A stretch of DNA of 64,000 bases from Straminergon stramineum (GCA_963920665.1 OY987264.1:23540906-23604905), one strand, 5' to 3'. Positions 9,613 to 22,868 are shown, numbered from the stretch's first letter. Notes: a model not told the origin generated them from the letters alone. A program made the numbers and translations.

Positions 9613-12004
9613 GACTAGTTTTGCACGTCTTCTTCGATTCTGAAACAAGAAAAAGTCGGAAAAAGCTTCACACGCACGAAAAGCGCTTACCAGCTCAAGA
9701 TTCTGAGCGTGCGCTTCGTCTGCAAAACAGCGAAGGAGCTGTGGAGCTCGCAGTAACTCAAGAGCTGAGCACCTGAGAGAAATTTCAAAGACACAGGTGG
9801 TCTTCCTCCAAACCCTAGAGGGTTTCCCATTCCCGGGACGGGTCGGGTCGGCCTCCCCGCGTGGATGGGATTCGCCGTTAGGTAAGCAATTCTGGTGCTG
9901 GACCAAAAATAGCCAAAGGTAAGCCCCCCGGTTGTCTAACAATTTTGGAACTGCCCCCAGGAGGGTTCAAGAAGAAAGAAATTTTTCTTTTCCCTACATG
10001 AGTGGAAATTTAGTATTAAAAGGAATAGGAATTGGATTCACATTTTTTTGAAATATTCTACATTAGTTATGAATTTTGAAGTGATTTACTTTGGTATTTG
10101 TGAATACCATGATCATGTTACTCAAAAATTAACACAAATGCAATATAATGTAAATCCATAATGTTCATCTTGTTCTCCTTAAATGATCACAGTATTATTC
10201 TAAAATGGTCACAATGACAAGGTCTTGAAATAGACACATTCTCAAAAGTTGATACTTAAAAAAAAAAATATAGACTACCTTGTTGTAGTCCCTAAGAAAC
10301 TCCTGAACAATCACATGGACCCCCCGAAAGTGTCACAATCACATTTCAAAAATGCCCATTACTTCAATTAGCCAAATGTTGTATTGATACAAATTTTTAT
10401 CAATCTTTGAAAACCCTTGGTCCTCTTTAATTTTCTAGTTGTCAAATGTATATTTTTTTGTTGTTGGAAAATTATAGGTGGGGGTGCATCATGATTGTTT
10501 TTTCTTTTGTATACTAGATGACCGGATAGTTTCTTGGCATGGCCTAGGAACCAACTAGAGACTTGGCTAGAGGGAATAGAGCTTAGGTTGCAATTGTAGA
10601 ATGGCAATAGTAATTAGGCAAGAGAACATGGAGAAATGAAGAGGGAAGAAAGATAGGATTGATTGATTTGGAGAATATATGTACAATTTTATGAACCAAA
10701 CTAAGGTGGATTCCCCAAAAACCACCACTAATTGGGTTTTGGATAATTTTAAGGGTAATTAGTAAATAGTGAATAAAGGAGAGCAAAGAGATGTGCAAAA
10801 AGCAAGAAATGTACAACAATTTTTTTCTTTCACCAAAATATGAGACCATAATAGGGGAACAAAGTTTTGAAAGTAGAGTACTTGAAACATCTTACAAGCA
10901 CCATGAAAATGAGTGGTCACATTTGAAAGTTCCCCCCAAGGTATTAGAAGTAAAAGAAATGGAGTTGTAATAGTGTTATTAAAATTGAAAAAGATTTGAA
11001 GGCTCGAAAACCAACAAGCTAGCAACATAAAGGTTTGTTAGAGATATAAATAACCACATTATTATTTGAGCTTCAAAGCCTATCATATGTGCCAAAACTA
11101 TAAGTGCTTGTTTTAAAGAATGCATAGAAAAATCCCCCCAAATCATGCATGGCCTCCTGAAAATTGACCTAACACAACTGATGGGAAGTAGAATTCAACA
11201 ACAAAAGAACCATTGGGAATGTGGTCATTTAAAGCCATTAGACGAATCCCATCATGGAAAGTTAATGGATGGTAGCATGGCACTATAGATATAGAATTTC
11301 AAACAACAAACGTAATAGAACTTGCCATGCTTTTGCTTCTTCCATTTTAGAGCTCCACTCTTGCTCCTTGATATTACCCAACTCTATTGTTGTTACCATT
11401 TCAAATCTTTGTTCTTACACAAGAACTTCCAAGTGCATTGTACTCACATACAATATAGCAAGATAAATTGAGAAATGTAAGCATATTCCTATTTACTTGT
11501 AACAAGGTGTGGTTGTTCTTTGTTTTGTATCATGACTTAGATTTTAGTTGTGGACATTAACTTGTGTTACAACTATGCAAGTTTGTTGTAGAAGATGACA
11601 TAATTGTGATTTAAATTGAAAATGTTGATGTTTTGAAGTTTGCAACTATAGGGTATCACTCATCATGCATTCTACTAGGGTGCATCCTACTACAACAATG
11701 TTGAACACCAATGATCCATCATAATGTTGGGCTCCTAAAACCTTAAATAAATTATTTTCAACAACTTATAAGTTTATTGAGCCTAATCACAATAGATGCT
11801 TGTATAAGAGTTCAATCTCTTAGGTCTCGGTATAGGGCTCTATCTCATGTTGTTAGGCTCCATCATAGTCACGAACAAAAACAAGGATGTAATTTTTCTT
11901 AAGAAGCACATAATAACTAACAATACTAGCATGTAAGCATATGAACCTTGAGCATATGTATAAGTAAATATCCTACAACCATTGAAGGTGCTTATAACAT
12001 AAAC
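9613..12004. other. Upstream of eIF4E copy 2, passing into AT-rich repeat DNA
   Basis: 9613-~9990 is GC-richer (for example CCCGGGACGGGTCGGGTCGG at 9833) and should contain the promoter and 5' UTR of eIF4E copy 2. From ~9990 the base composition drops sharply to AT-rich DNA that continues for 20 kb. I see no gene, TIR pair or protein relic that I can name between 10.0 and 12.0 kb. Confidence 0.45.
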
Positions 12005-13287
12005 TGTCGTGCCCCTTAGTGACACTTACTACCTTAAGTTCATCTTCCAATGCTTTCCAAGCACTTAACACTTTAGTGGCACCAAGGGTCACGCTGTCTT
12101 AATAGTGCACATGCCACACACATCCAATGCTAGTCCCCAATTCCAACTCTTTGTGCTAAGTCCCAATCATCAAGACTACTAGCACACACCTCATGACACC
12201 GGAACATATTACTTGGTAACATGGGGCAGAACTTCCATCTTATTGTGTAAGGACCCATGGTGGCACTACTCACCATGGTCCTAACTGCCCTTGAGTGTCA
12301 CCCCAACTCCATATTAGGCTCATTGTGTATTTGCTACTTTCCACTTTGTCACTAACCGGAACTCACCATTCGAGACACTTCAACATAGCCTAGCAAGGAG
12401 TGGGACTTCACCCAACCGGTGCCACGGGACACACACAAATGTCCCATAGTGCCTTGGATTAGTGGTGACCTCACACCACCAACCTTGAGTCACCGGGACT
12501 CACCAAGGCTCCAAGAAGAAGGGAGGAGGGAGACCAACCCCTCCTATAGTACTCTTTGTGGGATTCAACAGACCCCCCGTTATATGTCAAAGGGGACTCC
12601 CAAACCCACTTTGGTTTTGGAAGACCACCCCATTTCTCCCGATTCACCTTTGTTTAGGACTCCTGAACTTCCACTCGGCATAACTTTGCGGTCCCGGATT
12701 CAAATCTCACATGCGAGCCCATTTTCGACATATACTCAACGAGTAGATGCCAATGGACTACTCACTTGCCCCATTTGGACAAGTCCTCGCAAAGTTATCG
12801 CCCTCCAAAGATTTGGGTCCACCGGGAGAGGCTTCACGCCTTCACCACGGCGCTTCTCTTGGCCATAACTTGAGGCTCTTACATTACAACCTCGTAATGC
12901 TTGTCAATCTATCATCCTTGTGTTCTTAGCTTTCCAAGGATATGCTACATGACATACTTCATGGAGGGATTCCTCATGAACCCCTCCCTCCTAGCCCTTA
13001 CGTGTCCCGGCGCCACCGGGGCACCCCCACCTTTGAACGCCCATAACTTTTGACTCACGAGTCCAAATCACGAGTTCTTTAGACGGCTAGAAGCGTCTCC
13101 TTGAGACCTTTCTGAGCATGTGTTATACACCCCCAAATTCGTCTGGATCAAAGCACTACCACGCTCTGATCGCTCGAGACTCCTAGTCCCTCTCACCTCA
13201 TCTCTTGCAAGGCTTGGGGAGTCACCCCCAATGTCCCCCTTGCTCACCAAGGTGACACGGGCACGCCTCGTGATGAGGGTCGTGACA
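12005..13287. mobile_element. Solo LTR of an LTR retrotransposon
   Basis: A 1,283-bp block starts TGTCGTGCCC and ends GGGTCGTGACA, so it has TG…CA ends with TGTC/GACA terminal inversion. It is flanked on both sides by the same five bases TAAAC (12000-12004 and 13288-13292), a perfect 5-bp target duplication. Its composition is much more GC-rich than its surroundings, and its text (for example CCCATAACTTTTGAC near 13041) is typical of plant Ty3-type LTRs. No internal domain, primer-binding site or second LTR follows, so it is a recombined solo LTR. The 149-codon open frame inside it (12419-12868) is not a gene. Orientation is not certain. Confidence 0.8.
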
Positions 13288-13292
13288 TAAAC

Positions 13293-14772
13293 ACCTATAA
13301 TGTAGATATCTATAAGATAGGTATCCTATAATTATGGAGGATTTCTATAATTAATATAGACACCTGTAACATAAGTGTGTAGTCTTCTAGACTCAGATAC
13401 TCATAATCCTAGGCTCACATAATAGCAACCCTCACACGATAATCCTTGCAAGTGAATCTTTCTAAGTGGAGGTTGTCAAAGTTTTTCCATTTTGTTGAAT
13501 GTCTTTATTCAAAGTGTTGTATTTCTTCTAGCTTTATGGTCTCAACATAATTTCTAATAGTACCTCATTGTGTCTACTCTTCGTTAGACATCATCTTTGA
13601 AGAAGTTCAAACGAGCCTACAACTTCAAGGAAATATCAAGCAACTCAAAAAGGTACTAGCATCATATTTGGCTATGCTTTTGTTCGAATTCATGCCAGTA
13701 GTCAATTTGTGAAAGAGCTTTGCTTGCCCCTCTTTCCAACGGCAACAACCAAGTTAGCTGTGAATCTCCCTACTTCTTTGCTTTTAATTGCTATGAATGC
13801 ATACAAAATGATTAGAAATTGGAAAAGGATCAAGCCTCAAAAGTTTGTCGATCCATATAATTTCAATAAATCCTAATTTTTTCTAATGCAAGACTTATCT
13901 TCATGGATCTAGATGCCACCATAATAACCTTGAATGCATACATCATCTTAAAGACTAGGAAGGAAGTGACACACTAATCATATGTGGACTATGAAACTTG
14001 TTGCCATTTCAACTTCATGCATTAGAAGTGTGCTTGGAAGTTGCATGTAAATTCCTTGATGAAAAGATTATTTCTTTTCTCTTCCTTCCTTGTCATGTGC
14101 ATGCACTCATTTTCTTATAAAGGTATGACCACAGAAGGCTAAAAAAATAATAGTTCAAACATGTCAAACTCTATTTATACTAATGTTCAAAATTTCAATG
14201 ATCCCACTAATTTTTAGTTGGAGAATCAACCTTAGACAAATTAGCACATTCAAAATAATGGTTCTAGATCTCTTTGTTTACCATAATGAAATTTTACCTT
14301 AGATTGCCTCATAGTCCCTCTTTATAGCATATGTGGCCCATGCATGAATGTAGGAGCAAGAGAATGCCTACAGTCAAATGGGGTGGTGATATTCCTACAT
14401 TCATTTTTGTATATTTGATTGCGTGCCTTTCAATCCAATATTGTCTATTGATGACCTTATTGTTGATGTTTAAATTATCAATGGTAATTCTTTTGAAATT
14501 TGTGCATAAGCCTTCGCAAGCTCAAAGTTGAATAAACCAAATATAGTAGTGGCAATGTCGCAATAGTAGCAAGTAGTACATGGTGAAACAAATATCTTAC
14601 TCATGCAAACTCTAAATCTAAACTTTATAAGTGTCTCTCTTTGGCACATGGATGCTCAACTAATTGGGGAAAAAATGGAACTTGAAGCCTAACTCTACAA
14701 AATTTACACTTGGAATGTGAACTCGAGTGAAAGAGAAACAATTATAAAGCCTCAACCCGCCTACAACATTGC
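13293..14772. other. AT-rich spacer between solo LTR and CACTA element
   Basis: No gene recognised. This DNA was continuous with 10-12 kb before the solo LTR inserted. It contains repeated words of the type CCTATAATGTAGATATC just right of the LTR, which resemble text near 27.57-27.63 kb. Confidence 0.4.
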
Positions 14773-15029
14773 TATCACTACTAGAAAGGGGAGCCTATTT
14801 TTGAATAGATTGAGTTGATTACTGTTGATTTTAGCAATTATTTGTGCTAAAACGGCACATTTGTCGATTTTGTTTAAGCAATCAACATAGATTGCCTAAA
14901 CAACAAAGATGTGTTAAAATGTGGTTGTTCTAATCAACATAGATAGTCTGAAATTATTGATTTGAAATGTCCAATGACCAAATTATAATGAATTCATCCA
15001 ATTTCAAGTAGTTTTCTAGAAAATTTTGG

Positions 15030-15440
15030 ATTTTTTAGGAATCTCTTAGAAATCTATTGGAATATTTTTTTTAAATTTAGAGATCTTTTAGGAATCTATT
15101 AGAATCTTTCAAGTTTTTTAGGAATCTTTTAGGAATCTTTTAGAATCTTCAGGAATCTTTTAGGAATCTATTGGAATCTTTTGAATTTCTTTAGAATCAT
15201 TTTTCATTTTTTTTTCATTTTTTTCATTTTTTGGAAATGTATTGAGATCTTTTAGAATCTTTTTGGAAATCTATTGAAATTGGTAAAAGAATTCCAATCA
15301 TTTTGTAGAATCTTTTATAATTTCTTAAATCTTCTAGAAATCTATTGAAATCTATTAGAATCTTTTGAAAAAACTTTTGAAAAACTATTGGGAATCATTT
15401 AGAGTCTTTTTTGAATCTTCCTAAATCTATCATAATCATT
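15030..15440 (+). repeat. Degenerate tandem repeat of AGGAATCTTTTAG-like units
   Basis: Within the CACTA element, variants of the 11-13 base word (T)AGGAATCTTTTAG follow one another about twenty times with small insertions, mixed with T-runs. It looks like replication slippage inside the transposon. Confidence 0.6.
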
Positions 15441-17084
15441 TGGAATATTCTATAGAATTTGAATTTTCATCAATTGAAATTTTCAACAAGTATAATTTGA
15501 TTTGAATTTGATTTGAATTCCAATGAAATCCAATAACTACAATGCACACTGAGAATTTGATCAAAATTTAATTTGAATTTTGATTCAAAAAATTTAATGA
15601 AAATTCAAACTTTGATTCTACTCTAATAAATTCAAATCCAATTGGAATTCAAATTTTAATGCAATTCTCATTTAGTTTCCTATAGAGTATATTTTAATTA
15701 GAGTTCAAATTTATAATTTAATTGAATCTCTAATTTATATTTTGAAGTGTAATACAACAAGTATATATAATGGGTTTTCTATATTCCTTAGTTGCTTTAT
15801 TTAATAATTTCATGCACTACTCAAAGAGTAGTTATGAACTATGCTGATTCTAATTTTAAATTTGAGTTGAATTCTTAATTTTGAATCATTTTTTTAAAAT
15901 TTTGAACTATTCTCAATTCAATTCCAAGATTTGAACTATTCAAATTTGATTAATTTAAACCCTACAATATGAAGACCCAATTCTTCTATCCAAAACCACT
16001 CAAAATTGCTATTTGTATTGCATTCATCAAAGGAAAACAAAATGAATATTTTATTTCAGTAAGCATAGGATCTTATACTTCACTAGTCTTAGATTGCGTG
16101 GTTCAAATTTCATCAAATTTGATCATACTAATTGAAAGACATTAGTATTCAATGTTAGAAAAAAAAAAGCTTTTTTAAATGATAGTCAACAATTCTAAAT
16201 GACTTTGACTACCATTTGTGGAATATTTTTGTACTATAAACTTTGAATTTAAGAATTTTGTGTTGAAGAATTGAACTCAAAGTCTAGAAAAAAATTCCAA
16301 AACAAACAAACTTCATTTTCAATCTTTAAAAAATTGTTAAGAAAATGTAGGTTTAAAATTGAACCAAAACTTGAACTATTAATAGCTTTGAGATGGAATT
16401 CAAACACAAAATCGAAACAACTAGATTTTTCTAGCACACTAACTTAGCCTTGTCAAAAAAATGAATTTCTTTTTTAAAATTGCACTAAGTAATTAACACT
16501 AAAAATTATTTTCTCACCAAGATGCTTAGATAGTTAGATTGCCCCAAAGTTAAAGTTGTTTATATATAAGTTTCTCTTCACAAGTTCAAGTAGAAAGAAT
16601 CAAAGCTTTACTTACACACAAAAATATAATATTTAAAAGAAAAACTATTCTTGTAGACAAATTATAAGATTTTTTGTTTAATGAAAAAATTTAACTAAAA
16701 TTTGAGGTTATAGAAACCTTCAAATCCATTTTGTCTTTTGAAGGGACAATAGTAGGTTAGAGTTTTAAATTTGAAATCTATGTATTGAACTATTCAAAAT
16801 GTAAGTTTTGAACTATATTCAAACTTCTAAATGTGAAACACTAAAAAATTGAACAATTTAACTCTAAGTTTTGGCCAAATCACCTCTAGAAAATTGCTTT
16901 CCAGATTTTCAAATATATTGAAAATTTTACCACTAAAACTAAACTTCAAAATGAATCATTTCCAACAAGTTTCATGAAAAACGAACTTACAATGAAGGAG
17001 ATATGAGCCTTCAAAGTCTGTTGAATTGACAAATACAAAACCAAAAAATGAATAAAGCCCACCCAACACATTTATATATGGCAA

Positions 17085-17165
17085 GGGACCCCAACCATAG
17101 TGTAATGGTTGAGGTTGGTGGTTGAGAGTTGGGAGGTATTGCGTTTGAATCTCACCCCCATGCTA
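17085..17165 (+). repeat. tRNA-like sequence with A-box and B-box, possible SINE head
   Basis: The text CCATAGTGTAATGGTTGAGG resembles a tRNA A-box region, and about 40 bases later GCGTTTGAATCTCACCCCC resembles a B-box. The flanking bases do not form a clean acceptor stem, so I do not call a functional tRNA. A tRNA-derived SINE head captured in the CACTA element, or a decayed tRNA, would both fit. Confidence 0.3.
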
Positions 17166-17799
17166 TGGCGGCTAAGGTGGTTACAGTTGCTTTTGGACAA
17201 TTTTTCTTTGATACCCAAGAATTTTTGAGTAGCAGAGAAAATATTTTTATTTTGAGGATTAAAATTATTTTTTTGAGATTGTCCGAATCAACATAGATCT
17301 ACACTAAAAAGTGTCCGAATCAAGTTGTCCTAATCAACTCTTCTTATCAACACAACTATGCGAAATTTATGCTAAAGCAAACATGGATTTTTCTAGTAGT
17401 GTATGTGTATCTATAGATGAAGGTGAGTTCCTTCTCATCTTATTTAAATTTATTGTATTGCCTTCTGTAATAATAAAACTACATTACTTGTTCATGTGTC
17501 AAATGAACTCATGTGATGCAATTGTCTTCCTTCTTTGAAAATAACCTTCTCCCATCCTATTCAATGTTGTTATTCTATTGCACGCATGGTTTATTCGAGT
17601 AGATGTGTCTAATCTATAGAATTATAGTCAATAGATGACAGATCTTGGGTCTTTTCCTTCTCTTGTGAGTTTTATTCATGATGCTCCCACTCTTTGCTTC
17701 CAAATGCACGGAGGAGGTACCACACCATAGTAAAGAATGTGATAGAATAATGGTGAAAGAATCCTCCTACTCTTCAACAATGTCTACAAATTGTTTTCC

Positions 17800-19529
17800 C
17801 GTTCACTTAATTAGTTTTTGTTGCTCATAGTATGCCTTCAACCTCTTTTCATTTGCCCTCTCTTTACTTTTCACTATTTGTTGAGCTACCCTTTTCTTCT
17901 TCAATGCTTCCTTTTCCTTCTACTTAGCTTCACATTCAAATTAATTATCTTATATGGATGTCCCTTGTTGCAGCCTCCCTTTTTTCTTTCATGTCTTGCA
18001 ACATTTGGATGTGGTTGCTATCAATTAGCAGTAGAAAGACAAAGTAATCAATGTAAGGTTGCATTCTTAGCTTTCTTGATGGTTGAGTTGATAGACTTGT
18101 TACTTCAAAATATTTGTCTATTTCACTAGGGTTGTGCTCTTGGCTTGGCTCAATTCATCGTTTTGCCCAACATCAGTGCCATGGATTGATCTTACTCCTT
18201 TATACTCATAGCCATAGACACGGGATCTTCCATTGTAGCCTTTGGTTCTTCTTTGAGAACTCCTAGCATTAGGTCCTCATAGCTTTACTCTTCTTCCGCA
18301 TATTCTACATTTATTAGGAGCTCAAATGGTCTAAACTTGTTGTCTATTGTTTAGGTTTAAAAAGAATATACCCATTGCTCTAAATTCACTCTTGATGTTG
18401 CTTATTTTTAGTGTTTTCTTTAAAAGTTGCCTACCCACTCTCCTAGGATTGCCTTTGTCACTTTTCCTCCTCTCTTATATATAGTCCAAATATCTCTATA
18501 CATGCAAAATGCTAGTTTGAAACTCTTGAAACAACTAACATCCAAGCCTAGTTGCAATGCATGTAAATATGAGATGGTAGAATTAACAAATCTATGCCTA
18601 GGAAGCTACATTTTTCAATGACTTGAATAGTAACCTGAGAATTGTGTCCATATTCTATAAATAGATGATAGTTGGAGGGTGAAGCGCCTCCTCTCTTTTG
18701 TATATTGTCCACAAAGTAATCTATCCATATAACAAACAAACAAAATGATCATCTGAACATTCTCTTGCATCCCTATTCTTGAATCTTCTTCACACTTTGC
18801 AATACATACATTTTAGTATTGCTTTCCTTTGAATACATAGTGATTTGCAATGCTTTTACATGTTGTATTGATGCATGATAATCCTATCATATATTTACAT
18901 TCATTTGTAGTGATGATGTGAATGTTTCTTACATGTGTTCTTGCCAACACTCTTACTCTTTTACTCATGCTAGCTTATGTGATACTCTCATCTACATTCT
19001 ATATTTGGTTGTACTTATACTTGTTTTTTACATATAGATGCTCCAAATTCTTATAAAAGTAACCACATTGATTGGACATAACTATTATCTTTGGCCACTT
19101 CTAATGCTTGTGCTTTTCATAGTAGAATATTAGGATGTCGTTTCATGAACCACCTAATCCATCCAATTTGGGGGATGCCATTTTTTAGTGGTCTTGTGTC
19201 ATGATGTCTACTTCAATTCTCAGTGTTAGCCAGGTCAAAGGGAAACCTCTACTAGCCATGTCCACCAAGTACTTGACAAGTCTTTCTTCCTCATTAGGTG
19301 TGAGTACTAAAATCCAATGTCATTTTCTAGACAAAATAATGCCATTTGTATGCCCTCTTAAGCTACTTCTAGAAATACTATAACAATCAGTTGTTGATGA
19401 CACTCTAGCTCTTCTATCTATTGCTCTCAATGTTGTCTTGAATTGAGAATTAGTATATTTACCATTTTTTTGGGGATTTTTCTTGGATTTTGTTTTAGAA
19501 AATCTAACAATACCATCAAACCTTGACAT
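17800..19529 (-). pseudogene. Pogo-like (Tc1/mariner superfamily) transposase relic
   Basis: Read on the minus strand from ATG 19529. First comes a pipsqueak-type HTH (GKYTNSQFKTTLRAI … YSISRSSLRGHTNG). A CENP-B/Tc5-type DNA-binding domain follows (LTPNEEERLVKYLVDMASRG near 19.3 kb, GWIRWFMKRHPN near 19.15 kb). Then comes the DDE_1 catalytic domain: the first Asp is retained in NVDES (~18.98 kb), followed by RVRVLARTHVRNIH and LSCIN…YVFKGKQY. At the second catalytic site the family's Asp-Gly-His is Tyr-Gly-His (FIEYGHNSQVT, ~18.66 kb), followed by VIEKCSFLGIDLLILPSH. Several stops and frameshifts break it, so it is inactive. A Lys-rich tail runs to ~17.8 kb. No TIRs with TA flanks were fixed. 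The nearest functional relatives are pogo/Tigger and jerky-type transposases. Confidence 0.8.
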
Positions 19530-19684
19530 TTTAGTGCACTCCTTACTTGCTAAAATCCCAGGGAGATTACTCTTGAGTTTTAGAAAACTACGTGAGTTAA
19601 AAGATAGGGTCCATTTAATTCAAAGGGGAAAAATTTTATATATTATGTAGGGCTACTATAGGGTCCATGAAATTCTACATACTC

Positions 19685-19769
19685 ATATATAGATATATAG
19701 ATATATAGATATATAGATATATAGATATATAGATATATAGATATATAGATATATAGATATATAGATATA
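19685..19769 (+). repeat. Microsatellite (ATATATAG)n
   Basis: About ten uninterrupted copies of the 8-base unit ATATATAG. Confidence 0.95.
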
Positions 19770-19770
19770 A

Positions 19771-19806
19771 ATAGAGATAGAGATAGAGATAGAGATAGAG
19801 ATAGAT
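19771..19806 (+). repeat. Microsatellite (GAGATA)n
   Basis: About five copies of the 6-base unit, directly following the 8-base array and evidently derived from it by a change of unit. Confidence 0.9.
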
Positions 19807-19809
19807 ATT

Positions 19810-22628
19810 AGGCTACATAAAAACATCATGTAGTAGGAATTTTTATTAATAAACTAGCCTAAACAAATAGGAATTGTGCAAATTTTTCATAGTACTGTGA
19901 GTATAGATAAGGACAAATAATTTCATGTAGATGATAGAACAGATACAATCAAGAAAAACTACAAGAAAATCTATAATGAAGGGTGGTTGACAAAAATTGT
20001 GCCACAATACTAATAGCTTATATATCAAAAAAATTAAGTGCAAATGTAAATGTTCACTACAAATGGCAAAAATTGTCACATTATACAAATAGGGCAACTA
20101 CTTTAGTGGATTCAATGCCCCAAAAACTATACAATACAAAGATAGAGTTTATAGTTCAATTAACTTCAATCTTTGTATTGTATGTATTAAACACACTTAA
20201 TCATATTGAATGGGATATTCACAACTAATTCAATGGGGATTCTAAAGTATTCAATGGTAAATTTGTTATTAAAAACAGTCACTTGGTCTATGACACTTGA
20301 CTTGACTTGATTGTTGTTGGTTTCATAGTGTATCCCTAGTCTATATATGCATGTAGTGAAGGTAAGAAATTTTTTGTAAAGAAGGGCAGTTTTAGGAAAA
20401 ATTTGGACACTTGAATATTCTATGTAAGATAGCCCTATTTAAAAAATTGAATGAAGGAATTTACAAAAAGACATAGGGCATTGAAAATACACTCTCGTAG
20501 CTTTTTATGTAAAAATACGGTCATCTTAAATGCAATAATGAAGGTAAATAGCCCCACATCAAATACCCTCTTAACGTAGGTGTATACCGTAAATTACAAG
20601 GAGTGATCTCCCCGAGGCTAAAATGTTGCTTATTTCCTTATTGATAGCTTTTCTTCTCTTGGCCAGTCCATTACTTGGTTGTCATGTAGCTATCATAATT
20701 TCAATGACTCTTCCTTTTTCTCAAATAGTCACAATTGCCGTTATCCTCTTTGTTGAACTTTTGTAGCATATAAGTTACCTTAGCTATTGAATTGTTGCAT
20801 TCCTTCTTTTATATTATTGCTAGAATGTCATCATGTATTGTTACTCTTCTCAAAACGCTCGGCCTTAGAGAGAAGTATAGAACCACTAGCTCCTTTCATA
20901 AATGATTGAGTATATACAACATCAACTACTAAGACAATACAAAAAAAACAAGATAAAGAATAAACATTAAATTATATTGAAAGATTTAAGGGAAAACATG
21001 GTGTCTATAGAGAAAACATTAGCCTAAGCGCAATTACAAGTTGATGAGGTAGAAGAAGAAGGTGACTCTAATTGTAACAAACCCTAACAAAAAAAAATCT
21101 AAAGTGGCAACACTAGCAATTAGTTTTTCAATGGATTTTAGATTTATAATAAAAATCACATCCAATAACTCCATTCAATAATGTCTTTGTTCATTGTTAG
21201 TTTAGAATCAAACTTGCAACTTTTCTTCCCTAAACATAATCATATGAATATTTAAACTCTTAATTTTGAAAGATTTGACTATATATAAACATTTTTTAAT
21301 ACATTTAAAATAAAATCAAGAATCTATGTTTCAGTGTTATGATCTATTTATTAAATTTATAGAATTTTCATAAATTCGATTGAGAAATATGAAATTTTAA
21401 AATTCCTCTATTAAACAAGATTTTATTGTAAAAAAAAGAATTCTTTTACCTTCAAGATATAATTGAAAAATTGTGGCTCAAAATTGAATTTGCTTTTGCA
21501 ATTTATATTTATATCTAAGCATATTTTGAATGTAACCAAAAGTTAGATTAATTTGATTTGTGTGTGACTTTGCTTTAGATTTAAGTCTCTATCATTAAGA
21601 ATTGTGCAACTCATCATTGTGTGCACCATTCTAGCATTGTATACAAAATATATCTTTGAGTGACTAATACCCACTCCCAAAATCAAAAATTTGAAAAAGG
21701 AAAATCAAGGTGTAAGGGATAGAAAAAATGACAAAATCGGGTTGTATGTCTTCCTAGTTATGAAGGAAAAAGAATAGAGAAGACACAACCAAAGTAAGAA
21801 ATGCATAGTTAGGGGAATGTAAAAGGAAAATGTTTATTTCATTTGTACTAATATAGGCTTAAAAAGAAAAAAAAATAAGGTAGTGACAAGTTAACTAGGA
21901 CAAGAAAAGAATCAAATGTGTAGGATATTCTTTATGGAAATAAGATCATACCATAGGTGGAAACATTTAGAAACCCAAAACCTTTGGAAAATTTTAACGA
22001 CAAGTATTTAATGACTGAAAGAGGAATACCATAGGATCAAAATGAGAATATGAATATAATATTTCTTCTTCTAGTAATATTAATATAAATAGTACAAATA
22101 TCTAGTATACTAATTCTAACACAATTATTGAGGATATCAATAGCCTTATTTTTGAAACTTTTGGCCTACTATATAATATACATTGGTCACCTAGAATACA
22201 CACATCACATGCTTGTAAATTTTATTGAATAACAAAATCTACTAAGTTAAGATGTCCAGAGGGACCTAGAAAATAATATAGAAATTAATTTCTTGACTAT
22301 AGTCTTGACTAATTTTAGTTGTATTGGATCCTTTTACTTTAATGAAGTCAAAATCAACAAGAAATATGTTTTCCAAATTGTTCTTGCCTAGGTTTGAACT
22401 TTTTTTTTATCATAAACTTGACTACAACTAATTATCAATGGATTTTTGACTTCTCTACAGAAAATATAACTAACTAGCTAGTCAAGTTGCCTTCGTTACA
22501 AATATGTTTTTTAGTAGTAGTTGGATTGCAAGGTGATGTCACCTAGTATTTGTTGATTATCATTATGCACAACTCAATTAAATTTTCAAATTTCACGAAT
22601 CCGAAATTTTGGACACTTTTCAATAAGC
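19810..22628. other. AT-rich stretch, nothing recognised
   Basis: No ORF above about 80 codons that looks coding, no clear TIR or LTR boundary and no protein relic that I could read on either strand. Confidence 0.4.
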
Positions 22629-22631
22629 ATT

Positions 22632-22868
22632 CACTATAAAAAAACCCGCCTTTTAGGTGACGTTTTGTAATTTTTTCAGACGGCTTTTAGGTAACATCAA
22701 AAAAAATAACTTGTGTTTCTTTGTCAATAAAAACGTCCAATATAACAATTGGATGTTATATTGGACGTGATTATTGACAAAAAAACACAAGTTTTTTTTT
22801 GTGATGTCACCTAAAATCTATCTAAAAAAATTACAAAACATCACCTAAGACGCGGGATTCTTATAGTG
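22632..22868. mobile_element. Fold-back CACTA-type MITE
   Basis: A 237-bp element that is an inverted repeat over almost its whole length. The ends read CACTATAAAAAAACCCGCC and (reverse complement of the right end) CACTATAAGAATCCCGCG. The centre pairs ACGTCCAATATAACA with TGTTATATTGGACGT around the loop ATTGGA. A 3-bp target duplication ATT is exact (22629-22631 and 22869-22871). The CACTA start plus 3-bp duplication places it with CACTA elements; its ends differ from the 2.6-kb element, so it belongs to another family. Confidence 0.85.

Larger units (their letters stand above)
14776..17401. mobile_element. Non-autonomous CACTA (En/Spm-type) DNA transposon
   Basis: The left end reads CACTACTAGAAAGG and the right end reads …TTTTCTAGTAGTG, giving a 12-bp perfect terminal inverted repeat. 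The 3-bp target duplication TAT is exact (14773-14775 and 17402-17404). Subterminal regions repeat the word AATCAACATAGAT at both ends (near 14880, 14934 and 17287), as expected for transposase binding sites of this class. The 2,626-bp interior is AT-rich, low in complexity (15.0-15.45 kb) and encodes no transposase, so it depends on a partner elsewhere. Confidence 0.85.

Noticed and set aside
12419..12868. 149-codon open frame on the plus strand
   Set aside because: It lies wholly inside the solo LTR, has no motif and starts at the edge of a GC-rich block; long chance frames are expected there.
17818..18129. 103-codon Leu/Phe-rich plus-strand frame
   Set aside because: It is the complement of the Lys-rich tail of the pogo-like transposase relic.
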